Shown here piece by piece: positions 1-8,089 of a stretch of 64,000 nucleotides of DNA. Each line of letters opens with the position of its first letter. The first letter of the stretch is position 1. A program made the position numbers and the translations under genes. The DNA lies in the NCBI RefSeq assembly GCF_008373755.1, contig NZ_VUJV01000005.1:1-64000 (forward strand), given 5' to 3'. Source of the DNA: Nocardioides humilatus. GTDB taxonomy: Bacteria > Actinomycetota > Actinomycetes > Propionibacteriales > Nocardioidaceae. A model generated the notes under the pieces. The model saw nothing but the letters and a program-made list of their open reading frames with translations, searched no databases and was not told the DNA's origin.

Positions 1-62
1 ATGTCGTGAACCCAGACACCCTCAGCTCCACTTTGTGATGAGTCGCGACACATGTGACAGTC

Positions 63-95
63 AAAGAGCTCCCGGCCATCGGCCGGGAGCTCTTT
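63..95. terminator. Perfect 15-bp hairpin, terminator of an upstream gene
   Basis: Arms 63-77 and 81-95 are perfectly complementary (15 bp) around an ATC loop. The left arm begins AAAGAG and the right arm ends CTCTTT, so the structure can work as an intrinsic terminator on either strand. It most likely ends transcription arriving from outside the window. Positions 1-62 hold no recognisable gene. The hairpin would lie inside the Rieske gene if that gene began at the GTG at 54, which argues for the start at 123. Confidence 0.8.
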
Positions 96-122
96 GCGCG
101 TTGCGCCAGTAGGGTCGACATC

Positions 123-470
123 ATGACCAGAATCGGACCCGCAAGCGAGCTCGGACCGGGGAGCCTGACCCGCTCCGGAAGGTACGCCGTCGGGAACAAC
201 GGCAACCACTTTGCCGTGACACGCAAGTGTCGGCACCTGGGAGGCGACCTCGACGAAGGAAGCATCGACGCCGACGGCTGCCTCGTCTGCCCCTGGCACG
301 CGGCGAAGTACGACGTTCAGACCGGCCGGATGGTCCGCGGCCCCCAGGGCATCTTCGCGAAGATCCCCGGGCTCGGCGCACTGTTCAAGTCGATCACCCG
401 GGTCGTCCCGCTCGGCCGAGCCACCGTCGAAGTCCGCGACGGAGACGTGCACCTCGTCGACGGCGAATAG
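123..470 (+). CDS. Rieske [2Fe-2S] domain protein
   Basis: Small Rieske ferredoxin-like protein of 115 aa. Residues 36-38 (CRH) and 56-59 (CPWH) form the CxH...CxxH pair that ligates the 2Fe-2S cluster, with HLGGDL after the first pair as is typical of the family. It has no membrane segment, so it is probably a cytosolic electron-transfer partner, but of what is not shown. An in-frame GTG at 54 would give 138 aa, but that start precedes the hairpin at 63-95, so the ATG at 123 is preferred. It converges on the membrane protein at 512-1012, which lies on the opposite strand 41 bases away. Confidence 0.75.
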   Translation: MTRIGPASELGPGSLTRSGRYAVGNNGNHFAVTRKCRHLGGDLDEGSIDADGCLVCPWHAAKYDVQTGRMVRGPQGIFAKIPGLGALFKSITRVVPLGRATVEVRDGDVHLVDGE

Positions 471-511
471 GAGTTGCGTCCAACGCGATCAGGCCGAGCA
501 TGGCAATACCA

Positions 512-1012
512 CTAGCCACTGCGGCTGAGTTCGCCGCGCTCCCGCCCATGATCGCGCCGAGCCCGAGCCCCCCCGGCACCGATACAGACCATGACGGTGC
601 CGAGGACGTTGAACAGCGGGGTATGGAACGCCGAAGCGAACGGGAAGAAGTGCAGACCGACGGCGACGACGATGAGGGCCGGGCGGAGTTCAGTGGCACC
701 GACGTGGTCGAGCACGGCAGTCCCGATGCGGATCAGGATGAGCATCCCCACGACGCTGCCCAGGTATCTCGCGGCTGCATGGGGCGCCGGTGACCCCGTG
801 TTGTCGAAAGTGCGGCGCGCGACGAAGACGAACCAGACGTAGATGGCCAGAGCTCCCGCCCATACGAAGAACGCAAGGGTCGGCCAGGGATCGCGCAGCG
901 CGCCACGGTTGGCCAGCACGAACGCGGTGCCACCGGCCGCGCCGACCGTGGTGCCCCAGACCAGCGGGTCCTGCAGGCGGCTGAACCCGCGAGCGCCGTG
1001 TTCACGAGTCAC
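512..1012 (-). CDS. Putative integral membrane protein, probably frameshifted
   Basis: Family not recognised. The protein as read is 166 aa, with hydrophobic helices at roughly residues 17-35, 42-64, 82-103 and 110-145. The GTG start is at 1012. Near the C terminus the frame crosses a run of seven C on the plus strand (568-574) and then turns into Arg-rich, low-hydrophobicity sequence. Removing one base from that run joins the frame to a segment reading GLGLGAIMGGSAANSAA and ALIALDATP-like hydrophobic residues, which looks like the missing last helix and would extend the gene to about 394, overlapping the end of the Rieske gene. Either the gene is truncated by slippage or the run is a sequencing error. 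Confidence 0.5.
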   Translation of the reverse strand: MTREHGARGFSRLQDPLVWGTTVGAAGGTAFVLANRGALRDPWPTLAFFVWAGALAIYVWFVFVARRTFDNTGSPAPHAAARYLGSVVGMLILIRIGTAVLDHVGATELRPALIVVAVGLHFFPFASAFHTPLFNVLGTVMVCIGAGGARARRDHGRERGELSRSG

Positions 1013-1074
1013 CTATCGAGAGTCCCACGGACGCGGGCGCAAGTGGTCTGATCAGGGCACGGCAGACTGGCCCG

Positions 1075-2169
1075 GTGCACGAGCTCCTCTTCCAGCCCCT
1101 GACGGTCGGTGCCCTCGAGGTTCCCCACCGGGTCTTTATGGCTCCGCTGACCCGGATGCGGGCCACGCAGCCGGGCGATGTGCCCAACGACTTGATGCTG
1201 GAGTACTACCGCCAGCGGGCGAGTGCCGGCCTCGTGATCGCCGAGGGCAGCCAGGTGTCGCCGCAGGGCAAGGGCTATATGGACACCCCCGGCATCTACT
1301 CCGAGGAGCAGGTCGCCGGCTGGCGCCGGATCACCGATGCGGTGCACGAGGCAGGCGGGCTGATCGCGCTCCAGCTCTGGCACGTCGGCCGGGTGTCGCA
1401 CGAGTCCTTCCACGACGGACAGCTCCCCGTGTCGGCCTCCGCCCTGCCGTTCCGCAACCGCACCACGGTCCGGGGCGAGGACGGCGCCCCGACGCGGATC
1501 AACTGCCCGACCCCGCGCGCGCTCGAGCTCGAGGAGATCGCCCAGACGGTCGACGACTTCCGCCGGGCCACCCTCAACGCCCGTGAGGCCGGTTTCGACG
1601 CGGTCGAGATCCACGGCGCTCACGGCTACCTGATCCACCAGTTCCTCTCCGAGACGAGCAACGACCGGACCGACGACTACGGCGGCTCGATGGACAACCG
1701 GGCCCGCTTCGCGCTGGAGGTCGTCGACGCGGTCGTCGGCGCCTGGGACGCGGGGCACGTCGGCATCCGGATCTCGCCGTTGGGGACCGTCAACGGTCTC
1801 GACGACGCCGGCGGGGAGCAGATGGGGCTCCACCTCGCAGCGGCGTTCGCCGAGCGCCGGTTGGCGTTCCTCCACCTGTCCGAGCCGGACTGGGCAGGCG
1901 GACCCGAGCACCACGACGACTTCCGCCGCTCGCTCAGGGCGGCCTTCCCGGGCGTGATCGTCGGCGCCGGCGGCTACAGCGTCGAGAAGGCCGAGCGGCT
2001 GCTCGGCGCCGGATACATCGACGCCGCGGCTTTCGGGCGCCAGTTCATCTCCAATCCCGACCTGCCGGCGCGACTGGCCGCAGGCGCCGCGCTCAACGCG
2101 CCGGACTACGCCACCTTCTACGGCGGGGGAGCCGAGGGCTACACGGACTACCCGGCGCTGGACGACTGA
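1075..2169 (+). CDS. Old Yellow Enzyme family alkene reductase (NemA-like)
   Basis: FMN-dependent (beta/alpha)8-barrel ene-reductase of 364 aa, the usual length for the NemA/OYE group. The active-site segment is HGAHGYLIHQFLS: His180 and His183 should bind the substrate carbonyl and Tyr185 should donate a proton. The flavin-side motif LWHVGRVSH (101-109) and the NDRTDDYGGS loop are also present. Such enzymes reduce activated C=C bonds using NAD(P)H; the natural substrate is unknown. The start is GTG at 1075, with no Shine-Dalgarno. A weak -10-like CAGACT lies six bases upstream, so the transcript may be leaderless. Confidence 0.85.
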   Translation: MHELLFQPLTVGALEVPHRVFMAPLTRMRATQPGDVPNDLMLEYYRQRASAGLVIAEGSQVSPQGKGYMDTPGIYSEEQVAGWRRITDAVHEAGGLIALQLWHVGRVSHESFHDGQLPVSASALPFRNRTTVRGEDGAPTRINCPTPRALELEEIAQTVDDFRRATLNAREAGFDAVEIHGAHGYLIHQFLSETSNDRTDDYGGSMDNRARFALEVVDAVVGAWDAGHVGIRISPLGTVNGLDDAGGEQMGLHLAAAFAERRLAFLHLSEPDWAGGPEHHDDFRRSLRAAFPGVIVGAGGYSVEKAERLLGAGYIDAAAFGRQFISNPDLPARLAAGAALNAPDYATFYGGGAEGYTDYPALDD

Positions 2170-2230
2170 GGAGCGCCGGCGACCGGCGTGGGGTCGACTG
2201 CGCACCCCGCGAGGGGGTAATGATCGACCT

Positions 2231-3193
2231 GTGAGCGCCGAGCGCGAAGGCGACCCGTGGGGGACCGTGCTGGTCCTCCTGACGATCCTGGCGATCGCCA
2301 ACTGGTGGTTCGCCCCGTTCGAGCGCGACGACCCCGACGCGGAGTTCTCCAGCGCCGAGCGTGAGCCGATGGTCCGCAAGTCACGCGGCTGGACCCCGGC
2401 GCCACGCGCCCAGATCACCCCGGGCATCCAGACCATCACCGAGGGTGCCGGCCAGTGCACCACCAACTTCGTCTTCACCGACGCCCGCGACAACGTCTAC
2501 CTCGGTCAGGCGGCTCACTGCGCGGAGGTCGCCGAGGGCACCAACGACTGCCGCACCCGCACCCGTCCCCTCGGCACGCGCGTGGTCTTCACGACGGGCG
2601 CGACGTCCTTCGACCTCGGCGACCCGATCGCCGAGGGTCGGCTCGCCTACAGCAGTTGGCGCACGATGCGCGAGCGCGGGGTGAAGAAGGGCGCGCTGTG
2701 CTCCTACAACGACTTCGCGCTGGTCCGGGTGCCCCGCAGCGCGCGCGACCTGGTCAACCCGAGCATCCCCTTCTGGGGCGGCCCGACCGGGCTCACGCGC
2801 ACTGGCCTGTCGGCGGGGGAGCACGTCTACGGCTTCGGTCGGTCGTCGCTGCGCGAGGAGGGCAGCACATATTCGCGGCAGGCGGCGGTCGCCTTCTCCG
2901 ACCGCGACACCAGCCGCGGCTGGTCCCACACGATCTCGTCGCGATCCCCGGGGCTGCCCGGTGACAGCGGGAGCGCCTACGTCGACGAGCAGGGCAACGC
3001 CGTCGGCACCTTGTCGACGCTGTCGTTCGGCGTCCTCTTCGTCTGGAACGGGCTGGGCGACCTCCCGCGCGAGCTCGCCTACGCCCGCAAGCACTCCGGC
3101 ATCAAGGGCCTCCGGCTGGAGGTCGGGACGGTGCCCTTCCGGGAGGCGCGCGCCTACGCCTGGTCCTCGGGGAAGCGCGACGCCTCGTCCTGA
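2231..3193 (+). CDS. Trypsin-like serine protease, membrane-anchored or secreted
   Basis: 320 aa. A hydrophobic segment at about residues 11-29 is followed by a charged stretch, so the protease domain is likely exported or anchored by an uncleaved N-terminal helix. The catalytic triad is visible: His96 in QAAHC, Asp161 in YNDFAL, and Ser246 in LPGDSGSA. Cysteines at 76, 97, 107 and 157 could form disulfides in an extracytoplasmic fold. The GTG start at 2231 has TAATGA seven bases upstream, a possible leaderless -10. It follows the OYE gene by 61 bases on the same strand but shows no functional link to it. Confidence 0.75.
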   Translation: MSAEREGDPWGTVLVLLTILAIANWWFAPFERDDPDAEFSSAEREPMVRKSRGWTPAPRAQITPGIQTITEGAGQCTTNFVFTDARDNVYLGQAAHCAEVAEGTNDCRTRTRPLGTRVVFTTGATSFDLGDPIAEGRLAYSSWRTMRERGVKKGALCSYNDFALVRVPRSARDLVNPSIPFWGGPTGLTRTGLSAGEHVYGFGRSSLREEGSTYSRQAAVAFSDRDTSRGWSHTISSRSPGLPGDSGSAYVDEQGNAVGTLSTLSFGVLFVWNGLGDLPRELAYARKHSGIKGLRLEVGTVPFREARAYAWSSGKRDASS

Positions 3194-3222
3194 CCCACGT
3201 CCTGACCCACGTGCTGACGTGG
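3189..3222 (+). repeat. 12-bp tandem repeat and small hairpin at the protease stop
   Basis: The unit CCTGACCCACGT occurs twice in tandem (3189-3200, 3201-3212), taking in the protease stop codon. The second copy runs into a 6-bp hairpin (CCACGT 3207-3212, loop GCTG, ACGTGG 3217-3222). There is no T-tract, so termination is uncertain. Confidence 0.5.
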
Positions 3223-3267
3223 AGCCGGATGGCCGAGGAATTTTGCTTGACCATCTGAAAAGGCACC

Positions 3268-3297
3268 TTGTCCAATGTGTGACGTGCTTCATAGCGT
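3268..3297 (+). promoter_or_regulatory. Promoter TTGTCC-N18-TAGCGT for the FG-GAP gene (leaderless)
   Basis: A -35-like TTGTCC (3268-3273) and a -10-like TAGCGT (3292-3297) are 18 bases apart. The -10 ends seven bases before the ATG at 3305, which places the expected transcription start on or next to the start codon. The region is clearly less GC-rich than its surroundings. An alternative TTGACC (3247) plus TCCAAT (3271) pair would give a short leader. Confidence 0.5.
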
Positions 3298-3304
3298 GCG
3301 GGAC

Positions 3305-4447
3305 ATGCGAAAAACCCCCCTTTCACTTTCCGTCCTCGTGGCCGGTGGCGCGCTCGTGGCTGCCGCCGTCCCCGCCCAAGCCGCCGGGGCGTGGTTCGCG
3401 CCGTACGTCGGCACGACCATCGACAACGGCATCGGGCCTGGCCCTGCGCCGCGCGGCAGCACCGTCGCCGACTTCAACTCCGACGGCCGGCCCGACATCG
3501 TGACGATCACCGACTTCACCCAGGGCGACATCCTGCTGGTCACCGGCGATGGCGACGGCACCTTCACCCCGGCCGGGGAGATCGCGGGCACCGCGGGCAC
3601 CCAGGGCCTCGACGCCGGTGACATCAACGGGGACGGCAAGGCCGACGTCGTCGCGATGTCGACCAACACCCTCAAGGTCGCGTACGGCGATGGCGCCGGT
3701 CACTTCACGGCGGGACCGTCGTATCCGCTGACCCTCGGCGGCCAGGTGGAGCCGCGCCTGCTCGACCTCGACGGCGATGGCGACCTCGATGTGGCGTCGA
3801 TGACGTTCACCGCGATCAACACGTTGATCAACAACGGCAGCGGCACCTTCGTCGCCGGGCCGACCACCCAGCTCAACGGCACCTGCGCGGTCTCCGCGAT
3901 CTCGCCGGCCCGTCTCAACAACGACACCAAGGCCGACCTGTTCGCCGTCGACGGCTGCTCCGGCTCCGTCTTCGCGCTCAAGAGCACCGGCGGTGGCGCG
4001 TTCAGCGTGACCGGCACCCTCTACCTCAGCGGCTTGGTGCCCGAGGACATCGCGGCGATCGACCTCAACGGCGACGGCTACGACGACATGGCCACCATCG
4101 GGTCCTTCAGCTTCACCCTGACCACGGCCTTCACCAACGGCCAGGGCGCCTTCACCTCGACCGTCGGCACCACCCAGTTCGGCGGCGCCGGACCGACGAG
4201 CCTGACGGCGGCCGACTTCGACCAGGACGGTCGCAAGGACCTCGCGGTGTCGTGGCTCTTCTCGGGTGCGCCCGGTGTGACCGTGCTGGCCGGTGACGGC
4301 ACCGTGAAGCTCAAGAAGGTCGCCGACTTCCCGGTCGGGTCCTTCCCGCAGAACCCGATGGTCGCCGACTACGACCTCGACGGGCAGCCGGACATCGTCA
4401 CGGCCGGCCCCGGGTCCTTGTCCTTCCTCCGCAACACCACCCCGTAA
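3305..4447 (+). CDS. Secreted FG-GAP/VCBS seven-bladed beta-propeller protein
   Basis: 380 aa. The N terminus MRKTPLSLS followed by a hydrophobic core and PAQA is a Sec signal peptide with cleavage after about residue 26. The mature part has seven repeats carrying Ca-binding DxDxDG-like loops: FNSDGRPD, INGDGKAD, LDGDGDLD, LNNDTKAD, LNGDGYDD, FDQDGRKD and YDLDGQPD. This fits a seven-bladed integrin-alpha-like propeller. No catalytic domain is visible, so a cell-surface or secreted binding role is the most that can be said. A GTG at 3275 in frame would add ten residues before the signal peptide; the ATG at 3305 is supported by the signal peptide and the promoter. Confidence 0.8.
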   Translation: MRKTPLSLSVLVAGGALVAAAVPAQAAGAWFAPYVGTTIDNGIGPGPAPRGSTVADFNSDGRPDIVTITDFTQGDILLVTGDGDGTFTPAGEIAGTAGTQGLDAGDINGDGKADVVAMSTNTLKVAYGDGAGHFTAGPSYPLTLGGQVEPRLLDLDGDGDLDVASMTFTAINTLINNGSGTFVAGPTTQLNGTCAVSAISPARLNNDTKADLFAVDGCSGSVFALKSTGGGAFSVTGTLYLSGLVPEDIAAIDLNGDGYDDMATIGSFSFTLTTAFTNGQGAFTSTVGTTQFGGAGPTSLTAADFDQDGRKDLAVSWLFSGAPGVTVLAGDGTVKLKKVADFPVGSFPQNPMVADYDLDGQPDIVTAGPGSLSFLRNTTP

Positions 4448-4455
4448 GGAACCAG

Positions 4456-5115
4456 ATGAGCACGTCCGCGCCCGCCCCAGGGAGTCGTCGCGTCTACGCC
4501 GGTCAGTCGGCGGAGGAGCGTGACGCCGCCCGGCGGGCGCGGCTGCTCGCGGTCATCCACGACGTGGTCGGCACCCACGGCTACTCGGCGCTCGCGGTCG
4601 AACGGGTCTGCACCGCTGCCAACGTGTCGACCCGCAACTTCTACCAGCTCTACGACGGCAAGGAGGCCGCGTTCGCGGACCTCTACGACGACCTGCTCCT
4701 CGGGCTGGGGGAGCAGGTCGCCGAGTCGCTCGTGGCGACCGACGGTCAGCCGTTGGCGCAGCGGATACCGGCCGCGCTGCTGGCGTTCTTGAAGCCCACC
4801 TTCGACGACCTGCGGACTGCCCGGATCATCTTCGTCGAGGTGGTCGGGCTGAGCGCTCGGATCGAGACCACCCGGCTGCGCAACCGCGAGAAGCTGATCG
4901 AGCTGATCGAGGCCGAGAGCCGCGCGGCCGTGGTCCGTGGTGAGGTGGTCGATCGCAACTGGCGGTTCGCCGCGCTCGCGCTGATCGGCGCAGCCACCGC
5001 CACCGCCCTCGACTGGATGCTCCAGAAGCACCGCCCGCCGATCGAGCAGCTCGAGCGCGAGCTCGGCGAGCTGGCCGTCACCCTCCTCACCCTCGACCCG
5101 AGAGACGCATCGTGA
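4456..5115 (+). CDS. TetR/AcrR family transcriptional regulator
   Basis: 219 aa. The N-terminal helix-turn-helix (about residues 27-75) includes DVVGTHGYSALAVERVC and VSTRNFYQLYDGKEA, typical of TetR DNA-binding domains. The remaining alpha-helical part is the ligand and dimer domain. An AAGGAA ribosome site lies just before the ATG. The stop overlaps the lipase start by four bases (ATGA), so the regulator is translationally coupled to the lipase and beta-helix genes and probably controls that operon. The ligand is unknown; a lipid or acyl compound would fit the downstream enzyme but is a guess. Confidence 0.85.
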   Translation: MSTSAPAPGSRRVYAGQSAEERDAARRARLLAVIHDVVGTHGYSALAVERVCTAANVSTRNFYQLYDGKEAAFADLYDDLLLGLGEQVAESLVATDGQPLAQRIPAALLAFLKPTFDDLRTARIIFVEVVGLSARIETTRLRNREKLIELIEAESRAAVVRGEVVDRNWRFAALALIGAATATALDWMLQKHRPPIEQLERELGELAVTLLTLDPRDAS

Positions 5116-6356
5116 AGCGCACTGCCCTTGTCCTGTTCCTCCTGCTGTCGCTGATGGCGACGCTCTCGGGCGTCGTCGCGACGCCCTCGACCCAGGCTGC
5201 CGGCGCGGTTCCGGTGCCCGAGGAGGATCCGTTCTACGCGGTGCCCGCCAACGTCGCGGACTACGACAACGGCGAGGTCATCAGCTTCCGGCCGATCACG
5301 CCCAAGGCGTTCGAGATCCCGCTCCCGGCCCAGGGCTGGCAGGTGCTCTACCGCACCGAGGACCGCGTGGGTCGTCCGACCGCGACCGTCACGACGGTGC
5401 TGGTGCCGGACCGCGCCTGGAAGGGTGCCGGTCCGCGTCCGCTGTTGTCCTACCAGACCGCCGAGGACGGGGTCGCCGGCAAGTGCGCGCCGTCGTACGC
5501 CTTCTCCGCGGGGGTGCGCGGCGGCCTCACCAACGCCTACCCGGAGCTGGGCCTGGTCGCGATGGCGCTGCTGCGCGGCTGGGCCGTGTCGGTGCCGGAC
5601 TACGAGGGTCCGCAGTCCCAGTTCCTCGTCGCAGGGGTGCAGGCCAAGGGCGTGCTCGACGGCATCCGCGCGGCGCGCAGCTTCGCGCCGGCCGCCATCG
5701 ACCCGGCCGCGCCGATCGGCCTGTGGGGCTACTCGGGTGGCAGCCTGGCCAGCCTGACCGCGGCGCAGTTCCAGCCGACGTATGCGCCGGAGCTGCGGCT
5801 CTCCGCCCTCGCGCTCGGTGGCCTGGTGGCCAACGTCCGCGCCACGATCGACGCCTTCGACGGCTCGGTCTTCGGCGGGGCGATCCCGATGGGCATCAAC
5901 GGCTTCCTCCGCGGCTACCCGGAGCTCGGTATCGGCGACTACCTCAACGAGTCGGGCCGGGCGCTGGTCGCCAAGGCGGCCGGTGACTGCATCAACGATG
6001 CCGTCGCGCGGCGTCCGTTCCTCACGATCGCGCAGATGGAGGCAGTGCCGCACGCGCTCGACCAGGCACCGATCGCGGCGATGCTGCGCGAGAACAGCCC
6101 GCTCTTCATGCCCGGCGTGCCCGAAGTGCCGATCTACCACTACCACGCCAAGCTCGACGAGCTCGCTCCGATCGGCCCGGCGCGAGCGGTGCTGCGGCGC
6201 TTCTGCGCGGCCGGCGTGGACGTGGAGAGCCACGAGACGGCGCTGGGGGAGCACCTCACCGAGGTGGGCCGCGGCGCTGCCGGTGCGATGCAGTTCCTCG
6301 CCCGCCGGTTCGGTGGCAAGGCGCCACGCAACACCTGCGCGAAGATCCCGGGCTGA
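5112..6356 (+). CDS. Secreted lipase of the LIP (Candida-type) family
   Basis: 414 aa with an N-terminal Sec signal (KRTALVLFLLL core, cleavage near TQAAG at about 30). The alpha/beta hydrolase nucleophile is Ser208 in GYSGG. Asp349 in KLDELAP and His381 in LGEHLTE are in the right order and spacing to complete the triad. The pattern 'lipase with GYSGGS and a C-terminal YHAKLDE' matches the secretory lipase family of actinomycetes and fungi. It should hydrolyse acyl esters outside the cell. It is coupled to the TetR gene upstream and followed after one base by the beta-helix gene. Confidence 0.75.
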   Translation: MKRTALVLFLLLSLMATLSGVVATPSTQAAGAVPVPEEDPFYAVPANVADYDNGEVISFRPITPKAFEIPLPAQGWQVLYRTEDRVGRPTATVTTVLVPDRAWKGAGPRPLLSYQTAEDGVAGKCAPSYAFSAGVRGGLTNAYPELGLVAMALLRGWAVSVPDYEGPQSQFLVAGVQAKGVLDGIRAARSFAPAAIDPAAPIGLWGYSGGSLASLTAAQFQPTYAPELRLSALALGGLVANVRATIDAFDGSVFGGAIPMGINGFLRGYPELGIGDYLNESGRALVAKAAGDCINDAVARRPFLTIAQMEAVPHALDQAPIAAMLRENSPLFMPGVPEVPIYHYHAKLDELAPIGPARAVLRRFCAAGVDVESHETALGEHLTEVGRGAAGAMQFLARRFGGKAPRNTCAKIPG

Positions 6357-6357
6357 C

Positions 6358-8049
6358 GTGCGCTTGCTCAGCGCGGCTGTTCTCGCGCTCGCCCTGGGGG
6401 CGAGCGGACTGGCTGCCCCGGTCGCTGCGGCAGGGGCTGCCGCGACCGGGGTCTGGTACGTCGATGCCGCCGCCCCCGTGGGCGGCATCGGCTCCCAGGC
6501 TCGTCCCTTCGACACGCTCGAGGACGTCGAGGCGGTGGCTGCGCCGGGCGACACGATCAAGGTGCTGCCGTCGGGCCGTCCGCTCGACGGCGGCATCCTC
6601 CTCAAGCCGGGCCAGACGCTGGTGGGAGTCGGCCCCGACGTCACGGAGCTCGCGGAGGCGGATCCGGCGCCGACGCTCACCAATACCGGCAGCGGCAACG
6701 ACGGCGACGCCGTACGGCTCGCGGACGGTGTGACCGTCCGCAACCTGCGGATCCGGGACTCGCAGCGAGGCGGCATCTACGGGGAGGACGTCACCAGCGT
6801 CCGGGTGATCGGCAACGACGTGGCGGGTCACAACACCTCCTGCGTGCGGGGATTCCTGATCCCGCCGTTCAACGCTCCGACGAACGTGCCCGGCGTGGGC
6901 CTCCCGATCTCGGGCGGGCTCCCGAACGGTTGGGCGGGCATCATGGTCGACGGTGACAGCCGGGTCGACGCCACGGTGCTCGTCGCCGACAACGTCGTCC
7001 ACGACGCGGACTGCGGTGACGGCATCGACGTCCGCACGTCGGGTACGGCGAGCTATCGGGCCACGATCGCGGGCAACGACGTGCACGGCCTGCGCCAGGG
7101 CTCGAAGCTGAAGTCGGTCCTGGCCATCGGGGTGCAGGCCAGGGACACGTCGACCCTCGTCGCCACCATCACCGACAACCGTCAGTCCGCGCTCGGCAAC
7201 CCCGACGACATCAACCTCGGCCCGGAGGGTGCGGACTCCGAGGGCGTCTTCGTCAACGGGGTCGGACCCTCGTCGATCACCGCGATCGTCGAGCGCAACG
7301 TCTACACCAACGACGAGGGGATCGGCGGCTTCTCCGCCAACGGGCTCGAGGCGGTCACGATGGGCGACGGGTCGCGACTCTCGGTGGTCGTCCGCGACAG
7401 CTCGTTCTCGGGCTCGCCGGGCGACGTCATCGAAGAGGGTGCGCTCGGGACGAATGCCCGGTTGCGGATGCGGCTCGAGCGGGTCGTCGCCGAGCGCTCG
7501 ACGGGCATCGGTAACACCTACCTGCTGCCGTTCAACAACGGCGACTGCGTGTTGGCGGGCAGTCTGGGGGCGGGCAACGACGTGGGCCTGGTCGTGCGGG
7601 ACTCGGTCTTCCGCGACTGTGCGAGCAACGGCCTCGCGATCGGCAGCAACGTCGTCAACGGTCGGGGACCGACGAAGCGCGTGAGCGTTGACGTCGACCG
7701 GACGACGATCACCGGCAACGCCGGCAGCAACGTGGGCGTGCGGAACTTCACCCGGCTCAACGAGCTGGTGGTGCGGATCCGGCGCAGCGACCTCGCCGGC
7801 AGCGCGGGGCTCGGTGCCTCGCTGGCCGACGTCGGGATCGAGGACCTCGGCCGTACCGACGACGCGCAGATCGACGTGGGCGCCAGCTGCATCGGTCCAG
7901 TGCTCGGCATGGACGTCGTCCGCTACGACGTGCGGGCCCGCGGCAACTGGTGGGGTCGCGCCGGCGGGCCCGGGCCGTTGACCACGGCAGTGTTGGGCGG
8001 CCGGTTGGACGCCTCGGCCCCGCTCGAGGCTCCACCGGCGTGGTGCTGA
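6358..8049 (+). CDS. Secreted right-handed parallel beta-helix protein
   Basis: 563 aa from a GTG at 6358, one base after the lipase stop. The N terminus is a signal peptide (RLLSAAVLALALGASG, cleavage near VAAAG). The rest shows repeated short strands with N-R or N-D turns (NLRIRDSQ, RVIGNDV, VLVADNVV, TITGNAGSNVGV) typical of pectate-lyase-like beta-helices (Beta_helix/NosD type). A GNWWG motif near residue 532 is common at the end of such domains. No conserved lyase or hydrolase residues are recognised. Cell-surface adhesion or polysaccharide binding are possible roles. The frame stays open upstream but only as a shadow of the lipase. Confidence 0.7.
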   Translation: MRLLSAAVLALALGASGLAAPVAAAGAAATGVWYVDAAAPVGGIGSQARPFDTLEDVEAVAAPGDTIKVLPSGRPLDGGILLKPGQTLVGVGPDVTELAEADPAPTLTNTGSGNDGDAVRLADGVTVRNLRIRDSQRGGIYGEDVTSVRVIGNDVAGHNTSCVRGFLIPPFNAPTNVPGVGLPISGGLPNGWAGIMVDGDSRVDATVLVADNVVHDADCGDGIDVRTSGTASYRATIAGNDVHGLRQGSKLKSVLAIGVQARDTSTLVATITDNRQSALGNPDDINLGPEGADSEGVFVNGVGPSSITAIVERNVYTNDEGIGGFSANGLEAVTMGDGSRLSVVVRDSSFSGSPGDVIEEGALGTNARLRMRLERVVAERSTGIGNTYLLPFNNGDCVLAGSLGAGNDVGLVVRDSVFRDCASNGLAIGSNVVNGRGPTKRVSVDVDRTTITGNAGSNVGVRNFTRLNELVVRIRRSDLAGSAGLGASLADVGIEDLGRTDDAQIDVGASCIGPVLGMDVVRYDVRARGNWWGRAGGPGPLTTAVLGGRLDASAPLEAPPAWC

Positions 8050-8053
8050 CTTC

Positions 8054-8082
8054 CAAGTCAGATGACTTGAGTCTGCTATCGT
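8054..8082 (+). promoter_or_regulatory. Palindromic operator and leaderless -10 before the SDR gene
   Basis: CAAGTCA-GA-TGACTTG (8054-8069) is a perfect 7-bp inverted repeat of the size bound by TetR or GntR dimers. TATCGT (8077-8082) lies seven bases before the ATG at 8090 and can act as a -10 for a leaderless transcript. The palindrome then covers the -35 to spacer region, so a bound protein should repress. The nearest TetR genes are at 4456 and 10767; which one binds is not known. Confidence 0.55.
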
Positions 8083-8089
8083 CGCCTGC

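Noticed and set aside
54-122. GTG 54 as the start of the Rieske protein
   Set aside because: The extension is encoded by a perfect 15-bp terminator-like hairpin and has no similarity to the family.
1009-2493. 494-aa open frame on the minus strand opposite the OYE gene
   Set aside because: Its sequence is Arg/Ala/Gly/Val-rich with no domain, a typical antisense shadow of a GC-rich gene; the plus-strand OYE has clear motifs.
3247-3276. TTGACC-N18-TCCAAT as the promoter of the FG-GAP gene
   Set aside because: Possible, but TTGTCC-N18-TAGCGT has better position relative to the ATG and matches the leaderless pattern elsewhere in the window.
4746-6776. 676-aa minus-strand frame opposite the TetR and lipase genes
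   Set aside because: Shadow of well-supported plus-strand genes; no recognisable family and biased composition.
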